From CAYPJE01 sp964410945 (GTDB lineage Bacteria; Fidelibacterota; Marinisomatia; Marinisomatales; TCS56), in the NCBI GenBank assembly GCA_964410945.1, contig CAYPJE010000011.1, positions 1 through 64,000 on the forward strand: 64,000 nt of DNA, written 5' to 3'. Below are positions 17,195 through 25,229 of this stretch, piece after piece. Below the pieces are notes generated by a model, which made no database searches, was not told the DNA's origin, and saw nothing but the letters and a program-made list of their open reading frames with translations. The position numbers were made by a program, and so were the translations under genes. Positions within the stretch are counted from its first letter, which is position 1, and each line of letters begins with the position of its first letter.

Positions 17195-18055
17195 TTATTC
17201 AGAAATATTTTTCAGCAATACCGCCACCAGCCAGGCATTCACCAGGGTCAGCAATGGAAAAACCATCGCTTCGACCAGGCTGATATCAATCCCATGGCGG
17301 AGCATGTTTACAATCATGGCATCAATCGCCAGTAAGAGAGTGAATCCTTTGATCAGCACCACCGATGAAAGGAGATATCCCCAGGCCTCCGCTTTTAATA
17401 GCAGAATGGCCGCCAGGATCGCCACAGGAACAACCAGGCCCAGATCCATGGCCTGGATCACCAGGGTAGTGTAGTGCTCAAGACCATAAGGAATTGCCCC
17501 TTCAATCAGGGATGGGAGAATTCGTCCCAACCACAGGACAATCAACAGCACACCGACAAACAACATGAATCCGGCTATGCTTTTCCGTGGCAGTCGGTTG
17601 CTGACACGCTTTTTCAATTCGGCCAGATCAATCATTCCCAGAGTAAGAATAAAAGCAAACAAACTCAGTGAATAAAGGGCTACATAGAATAGAAAAAATG
17701 AGTTGTAGTTGACTAGAAAGGTCATTGATATATAAGTATACAGAAAATAACCCAAGGTTCCGGCCAGTAATAATTGTCCGCGCAGCGAAGCTTTCCGTAC
17801 CAATATCAGTGCCATGATCAATAATGGTATTCCAATAAACAATGTTACGGCATCCTGGGCAATAGCCTGGGAAGCAGCGGACATCGAGTCATAGAGGTAG
17901 ACACCACCACCCTGGATAATTATTTCTTCACCCCGCACGGATGTGAATGAATATGATTCTTCCGGGTCCGCAGAAAAAATACCGGTAATCGTTGTAATGA
18001 TCGCGAGCGCAATAATCAGCAGGGTTAAAATTTGGATCAGTTTGTAGTTTTTCAT
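17195..18055 (-). CDS. Multi-pass membrane protein of unknown function
   Basis: 286 residues. A first helix (residues 6-28) is followed by an extracytoplasmic loop of about 45 residues (FSADPEESYSFTSVRGEEIIIQGGGVYLYDSMSAASQAIAQ). Six or seven further helices follow, separated by a cytoplasmic basic segment (DLAELKKRVSNRLPRKS, about 143-160). I do not recognise the family. It follows a MarR-type regulator by 18 bases on the same strand and is probably controlled with it by the palindrome at 18550-18585. Such MarR/membrane-protein pairs often respond to toxic small molecules, but nothing here proves that. Confidence 0.75.
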   Translation of the reverse strand: MKNYKLIQILTLLIIALAIITTITGIFSADPEESYSFTSVRGEEIIIQGGGVYLYDSMSAASQAIAQDAVTLFIGIPLLIMALILVRKASLRGQLLLAGTLGYFLYTYISMTFLVNYNSFFLFYVALYSLSLFAFILTLGMIDLAELKKRVSNRLPRKSIAGFMLFVGVLLIVLWLGRILPSLIEGAIPYGLEHYTTLVIQAMDLGLVVPVAILAAILLLKAEAWGYLLSSVVLIKGFTLLLAIDAMIVNMLRHGIDISLVEAMVFPLLTLVNAWLVAVLLKNISE

Positions 18056-18073
18056 TTGTTTATCAATAGTCAG

Positions 18074-18535
18074 TTATATGATTTCTTTATTCAACAATAA
18101 TTCGGTGTGGTCACCAAGCGTTTTGATCAACCGGGCCAGAGTTTCCGTCTCATCATCCGTCAGGCAGCTGAACAGATCGCTTAAATAGACCGCATCGCTG
18201 CCTCGACGTTCATCCCAGAATTCACTATTTTGAGCTGTAGTCTCCAGACGGAGTATTCGCCGGTCAGTCGAATCCGGAACCAGCTTCAGAAAACCCTGCT
18301 GTTCCAATTTCAGTGCCAGCTGCTTCACATTCTGACGTGAGGTCCCTGATATTTGCGCCGCTTCGGTAACAGTCGGAGAATGATCGAACAAGGTGCCGAC
18401 AGTCGCCAGCAGCTGCCACTGTTTCATCGTCAGCCCGGACGCTGCCAGGTATTTATCACCCAGGTATTGCCACTGCTGTGCCATTAGCATCAAATACCCG
18501 AATATGGTGGCATGGTTCTCCGTTAATGTTCCCAT
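18074..18535 (-). CDS. MarR family transcriptional regulator
   Basis: 153 residues from the ATG at 18535, chosen for its strong AGGAG five bases upstream; another in-frame ATG at 18559 has no good ribosome site. A winged helix-turn-helix covers about 45-110: 'GLTMKQWQLLATVGTLFDHSPTVTEAAQISGTSRQNVKQLALKLEQQGFLKLVPDSTDRRILRLETT', with the DxRxxR-type wing (DSTDRRILRL). Dimerisation helices lie at both ends. It is the first gene of a two-gene operon with a membrane protein. A 36-bp near-perfect palindrome just upstream is the likely operator. Confidence 0.9.
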   Translation of the reverse strand: MGTLTENHATIFGYLMLMAQQWQYLGDKYLAASGLTMKQWQLLATVGTLFDHSPTVTEAAQISGTSRQNVKQLALKLEQQGFLKLVPDSTDRRILRLETTAQNSEFWDERRGSDAVYLSDLFSCLTDDETETLARLIKTLGDHTELLLNKEII

Positions 18536-18549
18536 AAGAACTCCTATTA

Positions 18550-18585
18550 GGTAATACATTACTTAAATTTATGTAAGATATTACC
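18550..18585. promoter_or_regulatory. 36-bp near-perfect palindrome, probable MarR operator
   Basis: GGTAATA…TATTACC are the outer arms and TTAC…GTAA the inner arms. Fourteen of the first seventeen positions pair with their mirror positions. It sits 15 bases upstream of the MarR start codon, the usual place for an autoregulatory site. Confidence 0.65.
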
Positions 18586-18710
18586 TTTTTCAATGGTAAT
18601 CTAGCAATCCTTTTTTCAATCCAAATGTTGAGTTGTCAATCTGGTTCGATTCTTTACCACCTATTTCCCATCCACTGATGTAATTTCTACCACAACTAGA
18701 GGGAATAGCG

Positions 18711-19472
18711 ATGTACAACAAACCATTCTTTCTTTTAGCAGTTCTTTTCCTGTTCACAGGAATTGTAAGCCCCCAGGATCCGGACCCAGGAATGGTCCTG
18801 ATTCAAGGCGGCGTATTCACTATGGGAATGGACAGTGAATCCAACCGGGACTACAGTCCCGCCCACCTGGTTGAGTTGTCGGCCTTCATGATCGACCAGC
18901 ACGAAGTCACCAACCGGGATTTTCTCCTATTCTGCGATGCCACCGGCCATACCCTGCCGGAATTCTGGAATGTCGAATATTTCAAGTCCGGTGAAAAATT
19001 CCTCGATTATCCTGTAACGGGAATCAGCTGGTGGGCCGCTAATGACTATGCCGAATGGGCCGGTAAACGGCTCCCCACCGAGGCGGAATGGGAATATGCC
19101 GCCCGGGGCGGTGAAAATGATATTGAGTACCCACAGGGTGATGATGGGGACCGTGGCCCCCACCACAATCCGATCGGAACATGGACTAATCATACCGAAG
19201 CAGTCGGACAATTCGAACCGAATAACTTCGGTCTGTATAATATGGCCGGGAATGTGTGGGAATGGACCGCCGACAGTTATGATGCCGACTACTACTCAGT
19301 CAGTCCGCTCAATAATCCACAGGGACCGGATCGCGGTAGTATCAAGGTCATCCGGGGTGGCAGCTGGCACTCGGGACCGGGCTGCAAAAAGGTCTTCTAC
19401 CGGAAAGGCCTGCCCGGCAACTGGGTCGATTTCGCCGTCGGCTTCCGCTGTGTGAAAGATATTGAAAAATAG
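18711..19472 (+). CDS. Secreted formylglycine-generating-enzyme-like (SUMF1 domain) protein
   Basis: 253 residues with a signal peptide (…LFLFTGIVSPQ). The SUMF1/FGE-sulfatase domain fills the rest: 'GMVLIQGGVFTMGMDSESN', 'HEVTNRDFLLFCDATGH', 'YPVTGISWWAANDYAEWAGKRLPTEAEWEYAARGG', 'NFGLYNMAGNVWEWTADSYD', 'VIRGGSWHSGPGC' and 'VGFRCVKD'. In true formylglycine-generating enzymes the segment after RGGS has two catalytic cysteines; here the first is Ser and only one Cys remains (GPGC). It is therefore probably not a sulfatase activator but one of the many SUMF1-fold proteins of other function. No sulfatase gene lies nearby. Confidence 0.87.
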   Translation: MYNKPFFLLAVLFLFTGIVSPQDPDPGMVLIQGGVFTMGMDSESNRDYSPAHLVELSAFMIDQHEVTNRDFLLFCDATGHTLPEFWNVEYFKSGEKFLDYPVTGISWWAANDYAEWAGKRLPTEAEWEYAARGGENDIEYPQGDDGDRGPHHNPIGTWTNHTEAVGQFEPNNFGLYNMAGNVWEWTADSYDADYYSVSPLNNPQGPDRGSIKVIRGGSWHSGPGCKKVFYRKGLPGNWVDFAVGFRCVKDIEK

Positions 19473-19535
19473 TTACTAGCCATGGAGGGAGCTCAATAGC
19501 CGCAATCAGTTTGTATCAGCAGCCTGTTCATTCCA

Positions 19536-19571
19536 AAAAGAAAGGGCTAACTTATAATAGCCCTTTCTTTT
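19536..19571. terminator. Bidirectional intrinsic terminator
   Basis: AAAAGAAAGGGCTA pairs with TAGCCCTTTCTTTT (14-bp stem, 8-base loop), with A- and T-runs at the ends. It lies between the convergent SUMF1-domain and RND genes. Confidence 0.9.
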
Positions 19572-19587
19572 ATTTTAATCTTCAGCA

Positions 19588-22419
19588 TCACTGCCGTTCA
19601 AAAACTCCAATCAAGCCCGGTAAAATCATTACCGAAGTGAGGAAGCAGGCTCCGACCCCCATGAACAGCGAGCCACCGAACTGGGCATAGGCCGGGAAGA
19701 TCGAGAACAACATCGATCCAAAGGCCAGCATGGTGGTCAATGATGTCAGGAAGATTGCCTTGCCAGTACTGGAAAAAATCGTGTGCACCCGGCCCCGACC
19801 CTCGGCCTGCCAGCGATGGATCACGTGGACACCGTCATCGATACCGATACCAATGATCAGCGGTAATCCCATTACCGTCATGATATTCAACGGTATTCCG
19901 GTCAGCTGCATCAGTCCCACCATCCAGAATACTCCGATCCCAAGGGGAATCATGGCCATCAGGGCGATTTTTGGTCGCTTGAAATCGATCATCATCAATA
20001 TAAAAACCACTAACATCGTCAGCCCCATGGCCCGGCGGCCATCCTCGGCATAGACATTCAGCAATGCCACCGAAAGTGGCCCAATACCGGTAACCCGGGG
20101 ATTGATCCGTTCCACATCATCAACGAAGCGATTCAGGAACTCGCCGTTGTAAATATCGCCGGAAGGATAGATCGTAACGAGGAACTGGTTATTGGTTTTG
20201 TTGGCGTAGCGGTCCAGGATCGACTGGGGCAGATCAGCCAGCATCACCTCAGCCGGATTGGCCATCCGGACCACAGCGGCCTGGTACAAGGATGCAAAAT
20301 CCTGGTGGAACAGTGACAATCGTTGGGCGGCATCGTCACTGTCAGCCAGGGTATTAATCAATTGGCTTATGATACTCCCCTGTTCTGGTCGATCCGGGTC
20401 GCCCACCAGGCGTTTACATTTGTTATCGACCTTATCCTGACCGCCGATGAAGGCCATATCCTGGATCTCGATTATATTCATCTCCAAACGATCCAGTTGT
20501 TCCAGGATAATGGCCAGATCGGTCTCGGTCAAATGGTTCTTTACCGCTGTCGCCGCCATGTCTGTCCGGATATCGTTTATGATCGCCTGGCGTTCGGCCA
20601 ATTCCTCCGGCAATGGGAGGAAAGCGGAAATATCATCGGTCATGGCAACCGATCCCAATTCTTTATATTCTTCCGCCAGCTGCCGTGATTCGGCCACCGA
20701 TTCAGCGGTGATCAGGGCGTAATCCATGCTTAAATCGAATTTCTCCATCACCGTGTCGATCAGGGCCATGGAGGCGATTCCCTCCGGTTCCATGCTGCGG
20801 TAATCGTAATCCCAGTGCATCTGGAAGGCGTTCCAGATAAGCAGGGCGCTTACCAGGCCAGACAGGGACAGGGAAAGGACATAGCGGCGGCTGAACCATT
20901 CTCCCAGGCGCCCAAGAAAGGCAAAGGACAGATCCTTGCGAACCGGCTGTTCAGGACGATTTTCCCATTTGCGGTCGACCCGCCGTTCCCGGAAAACCAG
21001 TAAGGTAGGTAAAAACACAAAGGTTGATACCAAGACCGAGAACAAGCCCACACCGATCACCAAACCCAGGTCGGCCATTCCCCGAGATTGACTTACTACC
21101 AGTGCCAGGAAGGCAAAGGAAGTCGTCAAGCCCCCGGTCATGATGCCTTTGCCGCTCTTGTGGAAAGTGTGGTTCAGTGAATCAAGGATCGAATCACCAA
21201 TCGCCCGGCGCTGGGTGAATCCGGTGATCAAATGGATCGAAAAATCGATCCCCAGACCGAATAGAATCACCGAGAATATCGAAGTCATCATATTCAGTTC
21301 GCCCACAAAAAGATAGGCCAGTCCGGAGGCCCAGATGATACCAACGATCAGGTTGGTCATGGCCAGTACCGGAGCCAGCCACATCCGGAAGGAAAACATG
21401 AGCATCACCAGAATCACCAGCATGGCCAGCAGAGTTGATGAACCCAGGGTTTCGGCGCCGTAGGTCTGCTCGTCATATTCCTTGGGGACGGCACCGGTCA
21501 GACCGGCTGAAACCTCCGGATAGCGTGGTAACTGCTCGTCCAGGATTTCCCGCACCAACTCCACCGCCGGAGTAAAATGCTGCCGTTCCATGAGCGTAAA
21601 ATTGGGAATGGCGTTGACGATCACGGCCTGCTTGTCGTAACTGAGGAAATAGGGATCACCATACAACATGCGATCAACTACGGCCTTCGCCTGGGCTTCT
21701 GTGTACTTTCCGCCATCAGCAACCTTCTGCAGCGCATTTACCAGCCCCTCGATCCCGTCCATGAACTGGACCGCTCCATCCTCCTCTTCCCGGGTGGAGA
21801 TGGACTCTTCCTGGCCTACGTATTCCCGCTCCATGGAATCATTCAGTTTTGTAAGTAATCCGGGCAGGTTGGGGTCGCTGAAATAATCCTTGTTATCTTC
21901 CAGGTCACTGGCCTCGACCAGGATCAGGCCGTGATCCTTGATGAAATCCTCAGACAGTTTATAATCCACCCGCTGATAGAGCTGAAAATTGATCTGTCGC
22001 TGATGATCGGCGATTTCCGTTTCCAGCACACGAATCGTTTCCGCTTTGCGCCCTTTCCGCCGATATTTATCAATCCTGGCCTGCAATTCTGCAATGGCAG
22101 CCTGATGGTCAGCATTATCACGTGAGTTGCGGAGAGCCAGTAATTTGGGAGCGATCTCATCGGCAAAACGCTTGATTTCAGTTTCCGGTCCCTGGATCAC
22201 AACAACAGTACTGACCGAGGATGTGAATTCCTCAACAATATTATTGTACTGATCGACTTTGGGATCATTCTCCGGCAACAAATCGGTGGTCCGCATCGTC
22301 ATGGTCAGTTGTCCGGCCAAACCAAACATCAGAACCGTAACCATCAATGAGATGACCAGCATCCGCCAGGGATGGGACGTATGCCAGACAGCCAGTTTAT
22401 TCAGAATTTGCTCACGCAT
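19588..22419 (-). CDS. RND superfamily (MMPL-type) exporter
   Basis: 943 residues with the duplicated topology of RND pumps: an N-terminal helix (MLVISLMVTVLMFGLAG), a large periplasmic loop (about 40-315, with a charged coiled-coil stretch 'AAIAELQARIDKYRRKGRKAETIRVLETEIADHQRQ'), and five helices including 'FGLGIDFSIHLITGF'. The arrangement then repeats, ending with 'GLPLIIGIGIDDGVHVIHRW'. The GxGxDxxxH motif in both halves is the proton-relay signature of MMPL/HpnN-type transporters. It is the last gene of an operon with an outer-membrane protein, a LolA-like protein and a MarR regulator, an arrangement associated with lipid or hydrophobic-compound export. Confidence 0.92.
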   Translation of the reverse strand: MREQILNKLAVWHTSHPWRMLVISLMVTVLMFGLAGQLTMTMRTTDLLPENDPKVDQYNNIVEEFTSSVSTVVVIQGPETEIKRFADEIAPKLLALRNSRDNADHQAAIAELQARIDKYRRKGRKAETIRVLETEIADHQRQINFQLYQRVDYKLSEDFIKDHGLILVEASDLEDNKDYFSDPNLPGLLTKLNDSMEREYVGQEESISTREEEDGAVQFMDGIEGLVNALQKVADGGKYTEAQAKAVVDRMLYGDPYFLSYDKQAVIVNAIPNFTLMERQHFTPAVELVREILDEQLPRYPEVSAGLTGAVPKEYDEQTYGAETLGSSTLLAMLVILVMLMFSFRMWLAPVLAMTNLIVGIIWASGLAYLFVGELNMMTSIFSVILFGLGIDFSIHLITGFTQRRAIGDSILDSLNHTFHKSGKGIMTGGLTTSFAFLALVVSQSRGMADLGLVIGVGLFSVLVSTFVFLPTLLVFRERRVDRKWENRPEQPVRKDLSFAFLGRLGEWFSRRYVLSLSLSGLVSALLIWNAFQMHWDYDYRSMEPEGIASMALIDTVMEKFDLSMDYALITAESVAESRQLAEEYKELGSVAMTDDISAFLPLPEELAERQAIINDIRTDMAATAVKNHLTETDLAIILEQLDRLEMNIIEIQDMAFIGGQDKVDNKCKRLVGDPDRPEQGSIISQLINTLADSDDAAQRLSLFHQDFASLYQAAVVRMANPAEVMLADLPQSILDRYANKTNNQFLVTIYPSGDIYNGEFLNRFVDDVERINPRVTGIGPLSVALLNVYAEDGRRAMGLTMLVVFILMMIDFKRPKIALMAMIPLGIGVFWMVGLMQLTGIPLNIMTVMGLPLIIGIGIDDGVHVIHRWQAEGRGRVHTIFSSTGKAIFLTSLTTMLAFGSMLFSIFPAYAQFGGSLFMGVGACFLTSVMILPGLIGVFERQ

Positions 22420-22440
22420 TTCAAAATTCCTCTATAATAA

Positions 22441-23625
22441 TTAGAAATACACCCGGGCCCGGACTATGCCAGCCGTACCCTGGTTTGAGTCGAATAGTGC
22501 CCCCTCATCACCCAGGTTATAGCTCAGGTAAGCTGTGATTTCAACATTGTCAGAAAAACTATAGGAAAAGGTTGGTACCAGGGCCAGGCTACCATCGGAC
22601 AGGCAGTAAATCGACGACAAACTGCCAGAGAACAAGTCGGTGAGGGGATGCATCAGATAAAGGTATATTTGATCGCGGGCCACCGCTTTCTGCTGGTTGG
22701 CATAGTAGCGCATCCAGTCGTTTAGATCATAATCACTGGCTACAGTTTTACCCTCCGAATAATGGAATAACTCCGCCATCAGATAGGTACCCCAATCGAA
22801 AGTATAGTCGATTCCCACAACCAGCTCATCGAAATCCGTACTGGTCTCCATGGTGTTGTATCCATATTCGGCCCACAGGCCAAAGCCCAGTAGTTCACCA
22901 ACCGTACTTAGGCCAAGTACCTGGCGTTTTTCATAAATCTCCGGCCAGAAAAACGTATTCGTATCGATTGTCATGAAATCGTAGGTGGTCCACATTTTTT
23001 CGATGGCCGTCAGACTGTAATCGAAGTGCCCCAGTCGTCCACGCAGCTCTACCAGTTTATCGGAATGTTCCCAGGTATCCTCCGGGCTGGCCAGAGCCGT
23101 AAAATTGAAATCCAGTGGCATGGGTATATCCAACCTCACGGCGTTATGACCCGGCTGCTCGTAGGTGGGGTCCAGCAGATCCTTCACATTGAAGACATCC
23201 AGTGGATTCCAGGCATAACCGGTACCCAGCGAAACCTGCTGCTTGCCAACCGTCAGATCGAAACGATCGAAGGCCAGTTGCAGGTAGGCATTATCCAGGT
23301 AATTCTGATCTTCAAAAGGAAAAATGTAATACGCTTCAAACCCCACTGGTACCTGATTGACAATAGCCGGGTCAAAATAATCCAACAGGTTGAAGGCGGT
23401 CTTGCCATGGTAGGTCAGATAGTTGAAATTGGCGGCAAAACTGACCCGATTGGACAGACCGCCCTCCATATCCACTCGCAATTTATTGGAATAGACCTGG
23501 TTCCAGGTATCGTTCAGCTCAACGCCCATATACTGGCTCTCATAGTATCCGAACCAAGCCAGATCCTGGCCGGGAAGTGGCAGACAAACCAAAATCATTA
23601 AAACAGTCAGCAATAACCCCTTCAT
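22441..23625 (-). CDS. Outer-membrane beta-barrel protein of the RND/LolA-like operon
   Basis: 394 residues with a signal peptide (…LVCLPLPGQ). Alternating beta-strand patterns run throughout, and the protein ends in aromatic 'VRARVYF', as expected for an outer-membrane barrel. Segments such as 'VDMEGGLSNRVSFAANFNYLTYHGKT', 'YLQLAFDRFDLTVGKQQVSLGTGYAWNPLDVFNVKDLLDPTYEQPGHNAVRLDIP' and 'LRGRLGHFDYSLTAIE' resemble porin-like proteins (DUF1302-like) that accompany RND pumps. Its start overlaps the end of the LolA-like gene. It probably provides the outer-membrane step of the export system. Confidence 0.78.
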   Translation of the reverse strand: MKGLLLTVLMILVCLPLPGQDLAWFGYYESQYMGVELNDTWNQVYSNKLRVDMEGGLSNRVSFAANFNYLTYHGKTAFNLLDYFDPAIVNQVPVGFEAYYIFPFEDQNYLDNAYLQLAFDRFDLTVGKQQVSLGTGYAWNPLDVFNVKDLLDPTYEQPGHNAVRLDIPMPLDFNFTALASPEDTWEHSDKLVELRGRLGHFDYSLTAIEKMWTTYDFMTIDTNTFFWPEIYEKRQVLGLSTVGELLGFGLWAEYGYNTMETSTDFDELVVGIDYTFDWGTYLMAELFHYSEGKTVASDYDLNDWMRYYANQQKAVARDQIYLYLMHPLTDLFSGSLSSIYCLSDGSLALVPTFSYSFSDNVEITAYLSYNLGDEGALFDSNQGTAGIVRARVYF

Positions 23626-24377
23626 TTCTTCAGATTCCTTTCAGTGAACATGGCATCATCCAGTTCAAGGTTATATCTGACCTCCAGCAGCTCCATTTCA
23701 GTCTGAGTATTATCCATCTTATTAAACATGACAATCTTATAGGCCGTTGGGAGATCATCGATTACCCGGATATCGCTCTGGGTCAGGGTCTTCTCATGGA
23801 TGGTCGGATTTTTCTCACTATAATACTCCATATGGATCGGAACGAAGTTTTCCTTTACTACCCACAACAACAGCCGCGAATATGTTTGGTCGCTGTCAGG
23901 TTTCCTGGTGAGTTCCACTACGTAGCAATCACTACCTTCTTTTTTATCGTCCTTGAGACGCTGGGCATCATATTCCTCGATAAAAGCATCACCCCCGCCC
24001 ATATCCTCGTAAGAAAAATCACTACCCTGCATCTTCTGTTTTTTGGCATGGGACGCCAGTTTGCGAACCCGCCCGGTCCGGGGAAAATACATCCAGATAT
24101 CATCGGCATTATTCAACATCAATACGGCTTGTCCCTTGATCCTGGCCGGATCGGTATAGCGCACGAGGGTCTTTTCCCCGGCCCCTTTGCTCCAGGATTC
24201 GCTCACCAAGGTACGTTTATCGCCGGAGGTGGTGACAATGACCATCTTCGATTTACTGTAACTGGTAGCCGGGTTAAACAAATCGTTAACCTTGTTGATA
24301 ATCACGCCACCAGTCATTTCCTGGCTGTAAAGGGCCGTAATCATCATAATGAAGAAAGCGGGTATTAGTTTTCGCAT
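23622..24377 (-). CDS. LolA-like outer membrane lipoprotein-sorting protein
   Basis: 251 residues from the ATG at 24377 (AGGAG upstream, and the signal peptide then starts cleanly: MRKLIPAFFIMMITALYSQE). The mature part has the unclosed-barrel pattern of the LolA-like family (PF17131): 'KMVIVTTSGDKRTLVSESWSKGAGEKTLVRYTDPARIKGQAVLMLNNADDIWMYFPRTGRVRKLASHAKKQKMQGSDFSYEDM', then 'YSRLLLWVVKENFVPIHMEYYSEKN'. These proteins are periplasmic carriers of lipids or lipoproteins. It is located between the small protein and the outer-membrane protein, so it is probably the periplasmic shuttle of the RND export operon. Confidence 0.88.
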   Translation of the reverse strand: MRKLIPAFFIMMITALYSQEMTGGVIINKVNDLFNPATSYSKSKMVIVTTSGDKRTLVSESWSKGAGEKTLVRYTDPARIKGQAVLMLNNADDIWMYFPRTGRVRKLASHAKKQKMQGSDFSYEDMGGGDAFIEEYDAQRLKDDKKEGSDCYVVELTRKPDSDQTYSRLLLWVVKENFVPIHMEYYSEKNPTIHEKTLTQSDIRVIDDLPTAYKIVMFNKMDNTQTEMELLEVRYNLELDDAMFTERNLKK

Positions 24378-24381
24378 GGTA

Positions 24382-24642
24382 TTACTCCTGATCAGATTCA
24401 TTGGAAAGGCGATTGACTGAAACCAGCGTCAGGTTCAGATCGCGAATTTTATTCAATACACCAAACAGTTCCGGCTGGTCATCAACAGGTCCGGAAACCA
24501 TGGTGTTAGTAGAGTTTGTTGAGATTGCCATTCCGTCAAACCAATTCTGCCAGTCCGGGTCAATATCCTCTTCCACTTTGATGATATAATTCAATCGTTT
24601 CCGATCACGCCCGTAGTGTAAATGTTCTGTTTTGTGATTCAT
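24382..24642 (-). CDS. Small conserved protein of the export operon
   Basis: 86 residues, no signal peptide. The pattern 'LNYIIKVEEDIDPDWQNWFDGMAISTNSTNTMVSGPVDDQPELFGVLNKIRDLNLTLVSVNRL' resembles a family of small hypothetical proteins that I recall from diverse bacteria, with a 'tGPVxDQaaLhGLLxkirDLgLpLisVnr' core that looks like a ferredoxin-like fold. The function is unknown. It lies between the MarR gene and the LolA-like gene, a few bases ahead of the latter. Confidence 0.72.
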   Translation of the reverse strand: MNHKTEHLHYGRDRKRLNYIIKVEEDIDPDWQNWFDGMAISTNSTNTMVSGPVDDQPELFGVLNKIRDLNLTLVSVNRLSNESDQE

Positions 24643-24679
24643 AACCTGTGAAATGTTACTGATTCCACCGAATGTAGTT

Positions 24680-24699
24680 AATCACCCGAAGGGGTGATT
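24680..24699. repeat. Hairpin between the MarR gene and the export operon
   Basis: AATCACCC pairs with GGGTGATT around a four-base GAAG loop. A T-run follows on the plus strand only, so for the minus-strand operon it is not a standard terminator. It could be an RNA processing or attenuation hairpin. Confidence 0.4.
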
Positions 24700-24744
24700 T
24701 TTAGGGATGAATTGACGGATCTGAACATTTCTGTCATCAATAAT

Positions 24745-25167
24745 TCAGATCTTCCGCAGTACTTTTTGCAGCAGCCGGACCAATGTAGTTACTTCATCAT
24801 CACTGAGGGCGTCCCTGAAATGGGTGGCAAATTTACGATGCATGGCATCATGCTCATCGGCAATCGCCGATCCGGCGGTTGTCAGATGGAGGTGCCTTAC
24901 CCGACGATCATTATCGGATTGCACCCGATTCACATAGCCCCGGTCCGCTAAACGGTCGATTGCCACAGTGGCGGTGGGCTTACTTACATCCATGGCCCTG
25001 GCCAATTCGCTGATCGTTGGATTCTCAAGATGGGAAATCGTATCCAGATAATGAATCTGGACCAGGGTCAGGGCCGCAAATTTACCCCGCTGGAGCCAGG
25101 CGGTTTCATGTTGCCCGATACTTTGGGATAATGCTTCGATTACTTGTTCAAGGTATGACATATTCAA
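24745..25167 (-). CDS. MarR family transcriptional regulator of the export operon
   Basis: 140 residues. The winged helix-turn-helix region is 'ALTLVQIHYLDTISHLENPTISELARAMDVSKPTATVAIDRLADRGYVNRVQSDNDRRVRHLHLTTAG', with wing motif 'SDNDRRVRHLHLT', and the C-terminal dimerisation helix is 'LVRLLQKVLRKI'. It is on the same strand and upstream of the small protein, LolA-like, outer-membrane and RND genes. An 18-bp palindrome 8 bases before its start codon is the likely operator. It probably represses itself and the export operon and is released by a hydrophobic ligand. Confidence 0.91.
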   Translation of the reverse strand: MNMSYLEQVIEALSQSIGQHETAWLQRGKFAALTLVQIHYLDTISHLENPTISELARAMDVSKPTATVAIDRLADRGYVNRVQSDNDRRVRHLHLTTAGSAIADEHDAMHRKFATHFRDALSDDEVTTLVRLLQKVLRKI

Positions 25168-25174
25168 TTATTGG

Positions 25175-25192
25175 TTAGTTAGCACTAACTAA
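25175..25192. promoter_or_regulatory. 18-bp palindromic operator of the second MarR regulator
   Basis: TTAGTTAG and CTAACTAA are perfect inverted arms around a two-base centre. The spacing and AT-rich sequence match typical MarR-family operators, and the site lies directly ahead of the regulator gene. Confidence 0.75.
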
Positions 25193-25229
25193 TATAATAA
25201 TTCAGATGATTTATACCAAGTATGAGTTC

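Noticed and set aside
18711..19472. Sulfatase-activating enzyme annotation
   Set aside because: The first catalytic Cys is replaced by Ser and no sulfatase is encoded nearby.
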